A DNA stretch of 64,000 bases, taken from positions 6,946,501 to 7,010,500 of the forward strand of contig JBANSL010000016.1 in the NCBI GenBank assembly GCA_037127255.1, in the 5' to 3' direction. Source of the DNA: Persicaria tinctoria (taxonomy: Eukaryota; Streptophyta; Magnoliopsida; Caryophyllales; Polygonaceae). Numbering within the stretch: the first letter of the stretch is position 1; each line of letters begins with the position of its first letter. The notes under the pieces are model-generated. The model searched no databases. It saw only the letters and a list, made by a program, of their open reading frames with translations, and was not told the origin of the DNA. The translations under genes were made by a program, and so were the position numbers. Positions 1 to 12,630 of the stretch are shown here, one piece after another.

Positions 1-1038
1 CTTGAAACAGTAGTCCTTGGTATGCCCACGTTCGCCACAATGATCACATTTCCTGTCCATTTTGAACCTTTTGTAGTCTCTCCTACCTTGATCACTTTGT
101 CTGTATTGCTCATATCTGAACTTGGAAGCCGCATTAGCTTCCACTTCAAACTGCTCATCTCTATTAGTCATAAGAATGCTAGATTCTGAAGAAGGAATAG
201 AGGTAACTCCCTTTGACCTCTCAATCTGTATAGCCATCTGATACACCTTATGAAGCCCTGGAAATGGATCTTTTGACAGCACATTTCCTCTTAGATGTTC
301 ATAAGCATCATTCAAGCCTAGCAAAAACTGCATAATCTTTGCCTTTTCATCCCTTTCAACTATCCTCTTAAGCACATTACAAGAGCATTGGTTTAAGCCT
401 CCACAATTGCAAGTTGGAAGAGGATCCAGCAACTGAATCTCCTCCCAGATTTTCTTCATTTTCATGAAGTATGCACCAACTGAAAGATTCTCTTGTTTAA
501 GATTGCTTAGATCTCTTCTCAATTGAAAGGTCAAAGGATCATTCGATTCATAATACCTATCTCTGCTTTCATCCCATACCTCTTTCAAAGACTGAGCATA
601 TGTCAAACTTTCAGCTATCTCACTGTTTAACGAATTAACTAACCAACATTGAATCATGTAATCTGCACGCACCCATTTCTCATGATCTTCACTCACCTCA
701 TTAGATCTAACACAACTCCCTGTCACAAAGCCAAGTTTGGCTTTGGCTCCAAGTGCCATTCGGATACTACGACTCCAGCTAGTATAATTTGCCCCATTAA
801 ACTGTGTAGCTACTAAATTCATGCCTGGATGATCCGAATTTGAAAGGAAATAGGGATTAACATGCACGTTGTTCATACCTTGATTGATATCCCCAAATTG
901 CATTCCCAGAAATCCTAGATTCCCGATGTTCCAGCCTCGTCCTGCTCCCGGAACTGGCGGAGTGACAAATACTCCTCTTCCAACACCAATTCCACCAGAT
1001 CCATGACCAGGTGTACTCGTCGAACCTCGTCCCACCAT
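1..1038 (-). mobile_element. Ty1/copia retrotransposon gag (5' part of element, runs off the window)
   Basis: The reverse strand is open for 346 codons from the ATG at 1038 to the window edge. After a Gly-rich leader comes the copia gag N-terminal motif FNGANYTSWSRSIRMAL followed by GAKAKLGFVTG, then the UBN2-type core (YFMKMKKIWEEIQLLDPLP, MQFLLGLNDAYEHLRGN), and near the edge a CCHC zinc knuckle, CDHCGERGHTKDYC. Gag packages the element RNA into cytoplasmic particles. A tRNA-iMet primer binding site lies 125 bp upstream of the ATG, as expected for a 5' untranslated leader. No stop or frameshift is visible, so this copy may be fairly young; pol would lie to the left, outside the window. Confidence 0.93.
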
Positions 1039-1162
1039 ATCAACTCGGAATCACAACCTTCAGCGTCGAAAAAAAAAACGAGAAACACATATTTGAATTG
1101 CTCAGATCCAGCAACAACTATGCAACAATGGAAACTTCAGAAAACAGAATTCATCTCCTTGC

Positions 1163-1174
1163 GCTCTGATACCA
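1163..1174 (-). other. Retrotransposon primer binding site (tRNA-iMet)
   Basis: The reverse strand reads TGGTATCAGAGC, the standard plant copia primer binding site complementary to the 3' end of initiator tRNA-Met. It sits between the gag ATG and a putative LTR end (CA at 1184-1183 on the reverse strand), which fixes the element's orientation. Confidence 0.9.
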
Positions 1175-1182
1175 TTTAAATA

Positions 1183-1495
1183 TGTGGAATCAAGCAAAAA
1201 TCACAAATCAAGCTCAAACAATTGAGCTTCCATTACAAACTGAAAAGAGAGAGTTTTACAGAACAATGAAAATCAATTGGAAAATCTGTGGATCTTGGCG
1301 CCAAACAGCTAACCAAATGGTGGTTGTAACAACCTCACATGAAATGACATAAATGCCCTTCTACTACTTAGCACATTTGACCATATATATCTAGTAAAGG
1401 CCTAAATTACTAAACTACCCTTACGTACATATGTTGATGTTGACCCAAAAGCTTGGTCATGATATATGTCTGCTAGTTCAAGTTTGGTTGGAACA
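1183..1495 (-). repeat. Putative 5' LTR of the copia element (borders tentative)
   Basis: Just outside the primer binding site the reverse strand ends in ...TTCCACA, compatible with an LTR 3' end. A reverse-strand TG opening near 1495 and a TATATAT stretch near 1385 would make an LTR of about 313 bp. The partner LTR is outside the window, so the left border cannot be verified; the LTR could extend further towards 1860, where another TATA-like segment (TATTTAAG) lies. Confidence 0.4.
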
Positions 1496-2099
1496 TGTTG
1501 AGTCAAGAGAAACCTGTCTTGCTCCTTTTCCCATATAAAATGACAATTTACTCTTTAAGTGTTTGTTTTTTTCGTGAAAGATTAGGTTGGCAACAAGATG
1601 TTTGTAAAATCTAGCCTTGAGCTAGATCGATCAAGACTCATCAACAGATGAGCATCAACAATCAAACAGCAATGATCAACACATTGATCATGAATGAGAG
1701 ATGAGAATGTAGGAGGCAAACGACTGAGCTAGGGTTTCTTACTATCAGATCATTCTCTCTTATTCCAAGATAACCGAAAAAGGATGCTTAAATAGTCCAG
1801 CTAAGAGTAAGCAAAACCATCGCATGGGCAGTAAAGGAAAATGCAGGAAGAAGACAAAACAGAAATATTGTAAATGAAATGTGACCAAGCCATGTACTTG
1901 GATATGAAAATCTTGAATTGTTCTTCACCAAGAGGCTTGATTAATTGTTGGAATGTGGTTGTCTCACTCCTCTTATTGTCAATTGGTTTTGAGATGGAAT
2001 CCCGTTGGGTTTATGTGTTGTTCGAGTCAACCGTATGTGGGTCTGCACACACGACCTCACATGAGGAGTTGTGAATGTGAATTGTTGCTTAATTTGTTG
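1496..2099. repeat. LTR-like repetitive segment between two copia fragments
   Basis: No gene is seen. The stretch 1940-2070 (TCAATTGGTTTTGAGATGGAA, then CTGCACACACGACC) is a diverged relative of 55605-55705 in this window, the type of sequence seen in plant LTRs. The reverse strand around 1740-1860 has a TATA-like box followed by an AAACCCTAG-type leader. Part of this may be the 3' LTR of the broken copia whose RNase H lies at 2100-2400. Confidence 0.4.
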
Positions 2100-2410
2100 T
2101 CACGATGCAATGGAATTAATAGGCATGCTAGGATGAATCCCCAAATCACCAAGAATGCCAACAATCCATACAAGTTCAAGTTCACTGGATGACTTTGACA
2201 TGCTTCTGTACTCAGCCTTTGCAGATGATTTCGATATTGTGGGCTGCTTCTTTGTTTTCCATGATATTAAGGACTTCTCAAAGAACACACAATACCCAAA
2301 AAGAGACCTGACACTCTAGGCACATGCTGCCCAATGAGCATCACAATACCCGTGAAATCACAAGAGTCTTCCTTCTTGAAAGTCAAACCAAGTCCTAAAG
2401 TGCCAACCAA
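2100..2410 (-). pseudogene. Broken copia RNase H fragment
   Basis: The reverse strand encodes SLISWKTKKQPTISKSSAKA followed by EYRSMSKSSSELELVWI, the hallmark C-terminal RNase H block of Ty1/copia pol. Just upstream (2290-2400) a frame-shifted GYC-DAHWAAC...SGLFLGYCVFFE block matches the preceding part. Frame changes show it is dead. It cannot be the same copy as the gag at 1-1038, because pol lies upstream of the gag leader on that strand. Confidence 0.85.
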
Positions 2411-3890
2411 TTAAATCCCTAATTATTAATTAACCTTACTTTTTTTACTTTTTTAAAAACTATAAATAACATCTATTCAATCACTAAGATGGTAATTTTG
2501 GAAAGTGAACAAAATATACTTACAATATCATATTTTATTAACAAGATTTATTCTCTAAACCAACATATATATTTTTTTAATGGAGAGAGTTTTGAATAAA
2601 ATTAAAAATCTAATATTTATTAAAAAGTATTAAAGCACAAGAAGTCAAGAACTATAGGTAAGTCTTACATACAAAAAAAATCAAATTTATATATAGATTT
2701 ACACAATTAATTTATTAATTTGAGGAATTTTTTAAATAACCTCTTTTTGAAAATATTTATCATTGAATTTACCTCTTCAAATTAATTAAGCGGAATGTGG
2801 TGCACACCATATCCAAAACTAAATGGAGACCACCCCAACGTCAGATCCAAGAAACGTTCTCAGCATATTCATTACTTAGGAATAATTTTCATAAAATATG
2901 AGAAGTTTGGAGTAATGTTCGTAACTATCCTAAAAGTTTGGGTTATTTTCTATAATTTTTTCTAATGGAGTGTGGAGTTAAGTGGACAGTAAGTGTTAAG
3001 ATGTCGGAATTCGCGAAGAATTAATAAATTAATTTGAACCAATAACATTCTATAGTTTAATTTGATCAAATTAGATTTGGCAGATTATATCTTGACCATT
3101 AAAAAATATAAAATTTGGCAGCTTATATTATATAAGCTTTTTGTACGTTGTGATTATAAAATATTCCGGAAACGACTCATCTACCGGTTGTTCAAACGCC
3201 ACCACTCTTATTCCTTTGTGCTTGGAAAGTCGGTTACACTTGCATCATCATGTTAGTAATTAAGAGCATCAATTACTTTATGTTTTTCCAGATCAAGTAA
3301 GATTTACAACTTAACAAGTGTTCCGTAAATTTGAAAGAAAAATTATTCCCCATTTATCAAATATTTAGAATAAGAAAGAAGTTGAGTGATATTAGACTTT
3401 GCTGATTCACGATTCAATAGTGTCATTTTGAACTTTGTGGGAGCAACAAGTGATAAGCTTTGGGTGAGCAACGCGAAACGGAAACACCATTAAGCAAGAA
3501 ATGATCGAAGATACGCCACAATTGTCTCCGATTTGATTGAATTTACAAAAGACATGGTCGGAAGCTAGGCATAGAGTCGAAACCATAAAGTAGGAGGAAG
3601 TAGTTTGCGATCACCATCTTGATCTCACGAGGGCATTGTCACGTGCCTTTGATTACGTTGTTGACAATCACATTATCTCCTTCAGGCTTCAGCCTCGTTC
3701 GATCTTTAACGATACAGATGCCCCTAGTCCGATTCAATAACCTCCGCCAATGCATTGCAATTGACCTTGATAGTGTTGTTGGGCCTTGAAAGCCCAAGTG
3801 TTTGCTCCAGCCCAAGACCCTTTTGATGGCTTCTTTGATAAGCCCAGAGATTAAAATTAAAAAAAAAAAAAAGGGTACGAGAGACTAGAG
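2411..3890. other. AT-rich spacer, nothing recognised
   Basis: Only short chance ORFs are present. The subregion 3420-3800 is less AT-rich and may be an old gene or transposon remnant, but no domain could be read in any frame. Confidence 0.5.
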
Positions 3891-3900
3891 TCACGTTTTT

Positions 3901-4716
3901 TGAAAACTAATTAAAATACCCTCATCTTTGGAATATGGTAAAAATATATCATCAACTTTTAAATATAATTAAAATATCCCGAACTTTAAGGGTAGTGGTA
4001 ACATATTACCACGAGTTTTTTCATGAGTAAAAAATGCTGACAAGGCAGCCTGCGTTGATTTTGTTTTTTACAAGGCAGCCTGCGTGGAAGCCTTTTTACA
4101 AATTAGTACTAAAATCGGGTTTTCTTAAACGGTTTCATTAGGGAAAAAATGCACCGACAACAAAATTAAACCCGAAAAAACAAAATTGATTCAACCAAGC
4201 AACTAATCCGGTCAAAATTGCTTCAAGTTAACACAACACGACCATTCCTAACACCAAACCGGCAACAAAAAAACTAAACCGAAAACAACAACGACAACAA
4301 AGAGGGGAAAAACTTATTCAGCTAAGTTCGTGAACGAATCAAAGAGGAAGAAGATGTGAGAGAGACAGCTCAAGATAGACGACCACAAGAGAGGAAGACT
4401 GTCATTGAAGAGGAACTATGAGTTGCCTGGAAGATCGGAAGACAGCTCAAGAGGCGATCACGAAAGAAGATATGAGGGAGGAAAAGACGTGGTGTATGAA
4501 GTAGGTCCAACTCTTTTTTTTCCCTAAGGAAACCGTTAAAAAAAACTCTTGTAAAAATCAAAGTAAGATGTCTTGTCAGCATTTTTGACCAGTAAAAAAA
4601 CTCGTGGTAATATATTACCACTACTATCAAAGGTCGGGATATTTTTATTACATTTGAAAGTTGGTGATATATTTTTACCATACCCCCAAAGGTGAGAGTA
4701 TTTTAATTAGTTTTCC
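3901..4716. mobile_element. Non-autonomous DNA transposon with long terminal inverted repeats
   Basis: The segment 3901-4060 (starting GAAAACTAATTAAAATACCC) is repeated in inverted orientation at 4560-4716. The arms align over about 150 bp, through ATATTACCACGAGTTTTTT and into ATGCTGACAAG. Long TIRs and an ~820-bp size suit a MULE-type MITE. I found no clear target-site duplication, so the family is inferred from TIR length only. The inner ~500 bp has no convincing coding frame. Confidence 0.75.
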
Positions 4717-4952
4717 CTGCAAAACAACCCAATTTAATGAGTGCTTTGTAAAAGCTAACTTTTATATTTGGAATCAAATTGTGTTTTGATTTTGAAATTA
4801 TATAGTTTTAAATAAAATATGAAATCAGAGCTTTTTAACGGTCACTCATTTAAGTTTTTCGGAGCTTTCGATTATTTATTAACAAGTTTCCATCAATTAC
4901 TCTAACAACTAGATTTACCAAATACCATACTAGCTTATTAACATATATTCAA

Positions 4953-6184
4953 GGGGAATTATTAGTAAATACCCCACTTTGATATTTGGTTTGCAAAAAT
5001 ACCTAGGTTTGAAAACAATTGCATCAATATATGGAAATTTGCAAAAATACCTTATTTTATTATCAAAACTACCCACCACCCCAAAAAATCAGGAAAAAAA
5101 AAATTAATATTTTAAGTATTTTTCAATTTTCTGATATTTTTAAATTATAGTATTAAATAATCAAATAATAATAAAAATTTGGAAATAAAAAAAAATTTAA
5201 ATCTCAATCTCCTTCATCCGGATTGATAGACCCGACCTCCAAATCCCAATCCAAACCCTAACCAAAAACACCCAACCCCGTCCCTCTCCGGCTCCATCGG
5301 CCCCAACCCCAGGTCTACGGCGCTCAGCCCCAACCCCAGGTATTCGGCGCTCGGACCATAGCTCGCATTTCCGGCTTCGTCGCCTGTGCCTACACTTCCG
5401 CGCCTACGACCGTCGCCACCCATATCCTCCGTCGTTGTGCGAGCAATCCGGTGCAATCTTTACACAATCTCCCGCCGATTTTTTATCATATCCTGTCAGT
5501 GTTCATATTTAAGATTGTCAAGAACCCCATTTATCCCGTCACTATGGATAATAATCCTGAAGATATATATTGACAATCGTTTTGTAAATATGGTTAATAA
5601 TCCTGAAGATATGATTTACCGTATCTTCATTGATTCTCTCCCCGATTATAGGTTTAATCCTGTCAGAATAAACATGAAGCCTGTCACTATAAACATTTTT
5701 CCTGTCATTGGGAACAAATAACTTTGTCACTTTGGGCAGACCTTTAATTTCTAGTTATGATATGGATAAAATCGTATCTTTATTCTCTTCCCTATTATAG
5801 ACCACATCCTGTCATTATTAGATATCTATTTTGTCATCAAAAACATATATCTTGTCAACAACAAATATATTCTTGTCAATAATTGATTCTTTTAATAAGA
5901 CAATGATTTTCATCCGGCTAGTTTTATTATTCTTAATTTCCGAGAAAAATATATTAAAAACATTATTTTAATATATATATATATATAAATCTTCTTTTAA
6001 TTCATAATACTCCTTTTAATGATTTTTATATTTAAATTTAAAAGTAAAATCAGTCATTATTTTTTAGCATAAATAGCCTATTTTTTAGCACATATGACCC
6101 ACCTATTCTATTTTTACTATTCTCATAAAACGGGTATACTTTTGCAAACCGAACACTGATTTGGTGTATTTCTGCAAATCGGCC
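4953..6184. mobile_element. Mutator-like (Pack-MULE-like) element with 9-bp target duplication
   Basis: The 9-mer TATATTCAA occurs at 4944-4952 and 6185-6193, directly flanking a 1,232-bp segment. Its ends are inverted repeats: GGGGAATTATTAGTAAATAC at the left against GGCCGATTTGCAGAAATAC at the right (reverse strand), both continuing into GGTTTGCAAAA-TA-CC. A 9-bp duplication plus TIRs is diagnostic of Mutator-like elements. No transposase is encoded. The middle (about 5205-5480) is strikingly GC- and C-rich compared with the AT-rich arms, as if host DNA had been captured. Confidence 0.88.
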
Positions 6185-6385
6185 TATATTCAATACAAAT
6201 ATCCATCAACTTAAGCTACTCCGTTAACTCCAACTACCCAATCAAATCAATTGCTATTTTACCTAACATAGCCTTAAACTAGTAATATATATTTACGATG
6301 TGAAGAATGTAATATTCCGTCAGTTACAAAAAAAATCCAAGTCTTTTTACTTTTTAGTATGTCTTGTAAAGAGTAAAAAACTATA

Positions 6386-6620
6386 CCCTCTCCGTTCCAA
6401 AATACATGGGTTTTTAGTTTTCGGCACGCTTTTTAAGGAGCGAAAAGCTCTATGAAATATTATTTTTTTAATTAAAATTTTTATATAATTTGATACTTAT
6501 TAGTAATAAGTATCAAATGATATAAAAAATTTGATTAAAAAAATAATATTTCATAGAGTTTTTCGCTCCTTAAAAAACGTGTCAAAAAGAAAAAGTCCAT
6601 GTATTATGGAACGGAGGTAG
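6386..6620. mobile_element. Stowaway-type MITE (near-perfect hairpin)
   Basis: The segment is flanked by TA at 6384-6385 and 6621-6622. Its ends are CCCTCTCCGTTCC and GGAACGGAGGTAG, and almost the whole 235 bp folds back on itself (for example TCTATGAAATATTATTTTTT against its complement). TA target duplication and CTCCNTCCGTTCC ends are Stowaway/Tc1-mariner features. Confidence 0.92.
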
Positions 6621-6664
6621 TATTAAATACTAATTTTTAAAATAAGTTTTCACGTAATTTGATA

Positions 6665-6911
6665 CTCCATCCGTTCGGCAAAATAATTCATTTTAGAAAT
6701 TATCTTTGTTCAAGAGAACATGTCATTATATGCATTTTGGTATCTACTTTACGATAGTGTTTTTGTAATGATTAGTAGATTGTCAACTGTAGTTTTTTAT
6801 AAAGTAAAAAAATAGGGTAATAAATGAGGGTATAATAGCATACTTGTTGATTTCCTTAAATTTTGTGAAAGAAGCTAAAATGATACAATATGTTTTAATT
6901 AATGGATGGAG
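6665..6911. mobile_element. Second Stowaway-type MITE
   Basis: TA at 6663-6664 and 6912-6913 bracket a 247-bp segment with ends CTCCATCCGTTC and AATGGATGGAG. The inner sequence differs from the neighbouring MITE, so this is another family that inserted about 40 bp away. Confidence 0.8.
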
Positions 6912-6945
6912 TAATATGTATGAAATTATGAAAAATTTTAACTTA

Positions 6946-7066
6946 CAATAACAACAAACCCAGTATATCCCGCTCAGAGCAGAGTTTGGGGGGTCTCATT
7001 GTATGCTCTTTTTTCCCAACTAGGTCGAGAGGGAGTTTCCATATGACCCGGGCAAGTGAAAATGTA
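6946..7066 (-). repeat. Au-like SINE fragment
   Basis: On the reverse strand the segment ends in GGGTTTGTTGTTATTG, the (TTG)n tail typical of Au-like plant SINEs, preceded by a CTCTCGACCTAGTTGGG block. A second copy with the same blocks lies at 32104-32222. Confidence 0.6.
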
Positions 7067-7229
7067 AGAATCAAAATAAAAGAGAAACGAGGCACGCAAG
7101 CAAACCAACCAAGCTCAAAAATAATAAACTAGAAAAGTGGAATTAGAAGAAACTGTCTGATGCGTAAAGACTAAAAGGATACACTCCCATGGCCCTCCCT
7201 TGTCGTACGGACTAACTCTAGTCAACCTT

Positions 7230-7465
7230 GATAATAACTCTTCATTGTAAGCGATCTCTTCTCAATCCAATATTTATTGGGTCTACCTCTGCTTCAGCGC
7301 ATTGGTGCATTCGAGACTCTCCTACGCACAAGTTCAAACTATCTATTCTAAGCCTAGATTCTCGCAATTTATCCTTGATGCAACTCAATCCTATTTTACC
7401 ACAAATAACTTAGTGTCTGATTCTATCTAAGCGTCCACGGATTCATCTGGACATTCTCGCTACCA
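7230..7465 (-). pseudogene. C-terminal remnant of a LINE reverse transcriptase
   Basis: With two in-frame stops the reverse strand reads VARMSR-IRGRLDRIRH, then VICGKIGLSCIKDKLRESRL. This is the widespread plant LINE tail (RML-RW-CG-TR-DRIRNE...GKIGV-SI-DKLRE-RLRWFGH). The rest of the element is missing, so it is a dead, truncated copy. Confidence 0.75.
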
Positions 7466-7695
7466 TTAAACATAAAAAAAAAATCAATTATTTTTTTGAC
7501 AAAGGGAGACAGTGTATACGACGACACTAAAACTCATGGGCGTGAAAACATACAATGAACCTTCATCCTAAAAAATTCAAAACAGATTAATCCCTCGACG
7601 TGGACAAACGTGGAGTCGTGACTGCAGCAAATTTTTAGTCCCAACACAGTCTCAACTCTCCAGCAAACAAAAACCACACACGAAGACTCGGACCG

Positions 7696-10600
7696 ATGAT
7701 GGATCTCGATTTACTCCTACACTCTCTCATCCCTTCTTGGACCTCCGTAAGTGAATTGCTCAATCGACACCATTCTGCATCAATTCTCTGCGCTGCTCCA
7801 ATTTCTTGATTGTTCTTTCTTATGTGATTTTTTCGATTGAATCAGGCGTCTATATTGTTCGGATTCCTCGCCTACTTGGCGGTGTTCGGATCCCTTCTTC
7901 CAGGGAAGCTTATCCCCGGCGCCGTCTTAGCCGACGGATCCCGCCTCCACTACCGCTGCAATGGTTTGCCTTGTCTTCTTTTCCAGATTGAGTCAGGAAT
8001 TGAATCAGGAATCGATGTTTTTTTTTGTTTACTTTGGTTTTCAGGCCTCCTTTTGCTCATCCTGGTGGTGTCCGCCCTTGGTGGTGCGATTGCGGCGGGG
8101 ATGATACCACCTACGGTATGTACGATTTTTGTAATCCAAGCACATTGCAAGTGACAAAGTGCTTGAATTGAAATTTCTCCTTGAGAAGAAAATGCTGGAA
8201 TTAATGATGTTCATTGTAAAACTGAAGCGATGGCTTGAAGAAATTTAGACCTAGACATTTCTTGCGGTGACCAGGTGCTAATTGATAGTATTATTCACTG
8301 ATAGAAAATGTGGCTTGCTAAAACAATAATTTTTTGTTCTCTATAAACTGATGTAGACTAGGTGAGAAGCTTTTAATGTTTCACTCGAGTGGGATCTTAT
8401 TTCCTTCTTTTGGATTGATATATTTGATATTATCACATTTACCTACTTGCATCCATCAAGTTGAAAGATTAGTGAAATAGCACTGAACAGATTGACAGTT
8501 ATGGCGTTTGCTTCAATCTGAAAATGTGTGTTTCACGAGGATATATGATCACTAGTCCAATGGCCGATTTGGTGGTGACGATAATCAGTTCGAAGAAGTG
8601 CATGTATACAACACTCTTTTAACTTTCTAATAGGGTAAAAAGAACAGAAACCTATGCAATCTAATAGGAGCTGAGGAAATACACAGCTAAGGTTCAGGTT
8701 AAGGCTGGTAATACATTGTGATTTCTGTAAAACAATGCCAATAGTTAGACCAAAATGAGATGAGGGAATAAAGAAAAAGGAGGAGAGAAGCAGCAATGTG
8801 ATTGTCTACTGTTATTACTGTTCTTGTGAGCAAAGTGCTTTCCTGCTGTAATTTAGTAAAAAGGTTCATTGAATATCTGTGCAGGCGGTTGCAGACAGAG
8901 GACTGGAACTTCTATCTACAACTTTTATATTCAGTGTTGTTGTAAGTAATACACTTTCTCCTACATTTGAAGTAATCCAATAGTTTTAGTCATGGATGTG
9001 TACTTGTTATTTACATTTTTATATTTTTCCATCTGCATGAAATTCTCAGTTTACCAGGAGAAAATAAGTTTCCCTTGTTCTCTCCCAAGGTCTATTTTTG
9101 ACATTATGATTCTGAAAAGAGTGTTATTTTAGCAGATATTGCTTCTGTGAAGGAAACAGTCACACCTCTGAATTGGACGAATATCTAGCGAATATTTCTT
9201 CTATCATGAGTTTTTCAGTTGTTCTGTTCCACCTTAGATCCAGGAAACATGTCACCTTCTTTCATGTTTGGAGTTATTCATCCCAGGTCAAACCACTGTA
9301 TTTAACTGGGACTTAGGCAGTTAAGCTGTATGTGCTGGTAAAATAGAGATTGGTTAAGGCTTGCAAATCTGTTAATCCCTTTTCTTTTATGAGATGTATG
9401 GTTCATCATTTAAATGCATATCAATTTTGTATTCTGTTTTATCACCACTTTCACATCAAATAAAAAAAAATTCTAAACATTGCATATTATTGTTAGGTAT
9501 CTTTTGCATGTGTGTATAGTCAACTTAAGATATTACTCCCTCCTAGTTGTTGTGATTCAAGACAATCAAATGCAAGGCTAGTTCTGTCTATCAAAATAAA
9601 TATACTTTTTCAGCATGTCATCGCATCTTAACGTTGTAGTATGCTTTATTGAGGTAACTAACTCATATATGTAGTTCATGCTCAACAGCAAATGGACATG
9701 GCTTTTATCAACTAATTCACCTCTCACACTGATGATATTTGGTCTTGAACTGTTTCCTGTCCTTTTTTTATATATGTATAAATTTGCTTTAATGATTGTG
9801 TAATCTGGTATGAAATTCACATCTTCAAATGGCAGGTGGCATCCTTACTGTATATAGTGGGGCATGGATCACGTAATCAAGGTTCATCACTGAAGCCTCA
9901 TGTCACGGGGAATTTAATCCTTGACTGGTATTTCTTGGTTCCCCTAATATTCTTCTTATGACGTTTTGTAGTAAGATCACTCAATCCACACACACACACA
10001 AGAACTAAGTAATAACCTAAGAAAATACACCAAAACACACCAGGCACCCAAAATAGACCTGCATACTTTCAGGAAGATAAACTTTTAACAGTTTTTATAT
10101 TCTCTTGTAGGTGGTTTGGCGTCCAGCTGAATCCTCAGTTTTTAGGTTGTGATATCAAGTAAGTAATTGACTTTGATTGACATCCTCATATCCTTATTTC
10201 TAGTCTTGTTTAACTTCCATATCAAGAACTTCCATTTTCTCTTTATTTTTTCACTGGCAATCTTGTAATACTTGGTACAGGCCAATTGTATTGTCAATGT
10301 AGCAAAAATCTATCTGCACTTCTAGCTATCTCCTGATGTAACCTCCTTTAGAACATTTTTTGTTGGACTAGTATTGTTTGTTTTTTCTGTTTCAGAAGTG
10401 TGAAAGCATTTCATTTATCTATTTAACAAATAGTAACAAAGCAGACTTGAGCAGTTGTCATAGTAAAAGAACGAAAAATAATGTATATGTATTATATATA
10501 AATAACTAGTTTCATCTCCACTACTCTTCCTTTCCTGACTTTTAGCCTTTACATGATGCAAGCTTAAATTCGCATGTTTATGGATTTATTGCAGATTTTT

Positions 10601-12630
10601 CTTTGTAAGAGCAGGAATGTTAGGATGGTTGCTTATCAATCTTTCCATTCTTGTCAAAAGTATATATGATGGCAAATTGAGCCAATCAATGATTCTGTAC
10701 CAGACATTTAATGCTGTAATCACTCTCCCTCTCTCCTCCCTCCTCCCTCTAATGTTTCTGTATTTCATGGAGTTGATCTTAATGTTTCTGTATTTTATTT
10801 CAGTTTTACGTCCTGGACTATTTCTTTCATGAGGAGTATATGACATCCACGTAAGTCTATCATACTTGCCTAATTGGAATGGAAATGGGACGTTGTTAAT
10901 TGATGGAATCCTACCCTTGTTATTTTGTTTTAGAATTTTTCAATCATGATACAACTTCTACTTGGTAACTTTACAAGAACTTTGGAAGTCCAATGTGTGC
11001 ACTTGAATTAAGATCGGTTTTATTTAAATGTGAGAATCTGAAATTAAGAGGATGCTAAAAAAAAATTAGGATTTCTATAGTACTAATTTGCTGAATTAAA
11101 TAGATTGATATAATGATTGCAATCATGCAATTGTTATCTAGAATGCCTTTTCCCTGCCATTTCAGCATAATTCGTACCTTGGTAACTTTCTATTTTGGCT
11201 CATGACTCATGAGATTTGTTCTTTGATGGCATGATAGTATGATACTTGCGAGGTTAAACATGTCTGATTTACATTCTTCTTTGAACTTTTGTAGGTGGGA
11301 CATCATTGCTGAGAGGTTGGGGTTTATGCTAGTGTTTGGGGATTTAGTATGGATTCCTTTTACATTTAGCATCCAGGTATGCAGTACGAGCTTAGAGCTT
11401 GACTTGTCTCTTTGCTATTCATCCTTGATGTTTCTTTTATTTCTTTCTGCTGCTTTACTTGATATTTATGTTTTAGGTACCGTATAACTTGTGTTGTAGG
11501 GCTGGTGGCTATTGTACAACAATGTGGAGTTAACAACAGCCGGAATCATAGCAAATTGCCTTGTGTTTTTCTTTGGGTAATTCTTTAAAGTTCTCACCAA
11601 TTTGCGCCCTCTCTTTCTTTTCACCTGTCTTGTTTCTTTCCCTCGAGTACAACATTTATTCGCCCATCATGCTCATCTTAAGAATGGTCGATTTTAGATG
11701 TGATCATCTATCTCATCCCTGGTGATTTTTTTTTATAGATACAAGGTCTTCCGAGGGGCTAACAAGCAGAAGCACCTGTTTAAGAAAGATCCTCAAGCTC
11801 CTATATGGGGTCAAAAACCCAAAGTCATCGGTGGAAAGCTGCTTGCTTCTGGTTATTGGTAAGGTCCCTGACTCTGAATCTCCTTGATGTTTAATAGCCA
11901 ATAGCGCATACGGCTTGTATGTAGATCTCATTATATTCTTCATAAGCAAATTTGAAAATGAAAATTTAAAAGTATAATGTTCAAATGAAAGGAACCAAAA
12001 AGAAAACAATCCACTTATTCTGTACACATTTTTTCGTCCATTTTCTCATATAATACTTTTTATGGACTTGTTCTTCTTGTTATTTGTATTATACCATGCT
12101 CCCTCGTTTCAATATTACTAAACTCACAAAAATTAAGTACTTAATCACTCTTTATTTTTTATATTGCTATCCCAATTCCCATCCCCTTTCCATATTTAAA
12201 CCAAATAAAAACACCAATTTATAATCTTTCATATATTTTGTTTATAAATTTATCAACCTTGTAGGCAAATCCTTTAGCTTTTACTGACATCTTGATTACA
12301 AAACCACATCTGCAGGGGCATTGCAAGGCACTGTAATTACCTTGGAGACTTGTTATTGGCCCTATCCTTCAGTCTGCCCTGTGGAATCAGGTAAAGCAGT
12401 TGCTCTTCCTTTCAACGCCCTTTCAGCATACATCCCATTGTCGAGCTTTCTTAACTTGGTGGCTTTGTTCTTGCAGCTCTCCGGTTCCTTATTTTTACCC
12501 AATTTATCTCCTCATCCTTCTGATCTGGAGAGAGAGAAGAGACGAAGCCCGATGCGCACGGAAGTACAAGGAAGTCTGGGCCGAGTATTGCAAGCTAGTC
12601 CCCTGGAGAATATTGCCTTATGTCTATTAA
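7696..12630 (+). CDS. FK: Delta(14)-sterol reductase (FACKEL type)
   Basis: Thirteen exons encode 370 aa: 7696-7746, 7846-7963, 8045-8115, 8885-8941, 9836-9927, 10111-10158, 10595-10715, 10804-10850, 11295-11376, 11500-11576, 11739-11858, 12316-12390, 12477-12630. All introns are GT-AG and phases agree. The enzyme reduces the C14-C15 double bond of sterol intermediates with NADPH in the ER membrane, upstream of brassinosteroids. Family signatures are GNLILDWWFGVQLNPQF (residues 124-140) and LLASGYWGIARHCNYLGD (289-306), and the C-terminus ends in WRILPYVY. Length matches the plant family (about 369 aa), and many hydrophobic segments span the protein. The ATG is doubled (7696 and 7699); the first was taken. 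Nothing looks broken. Confidence 0.97.

Noticed and set aside
4370..4681. 103-aa reverse ORF
   Set aside because: It lies mostly in the right inverted arm of a DNA transposon and has no domain.
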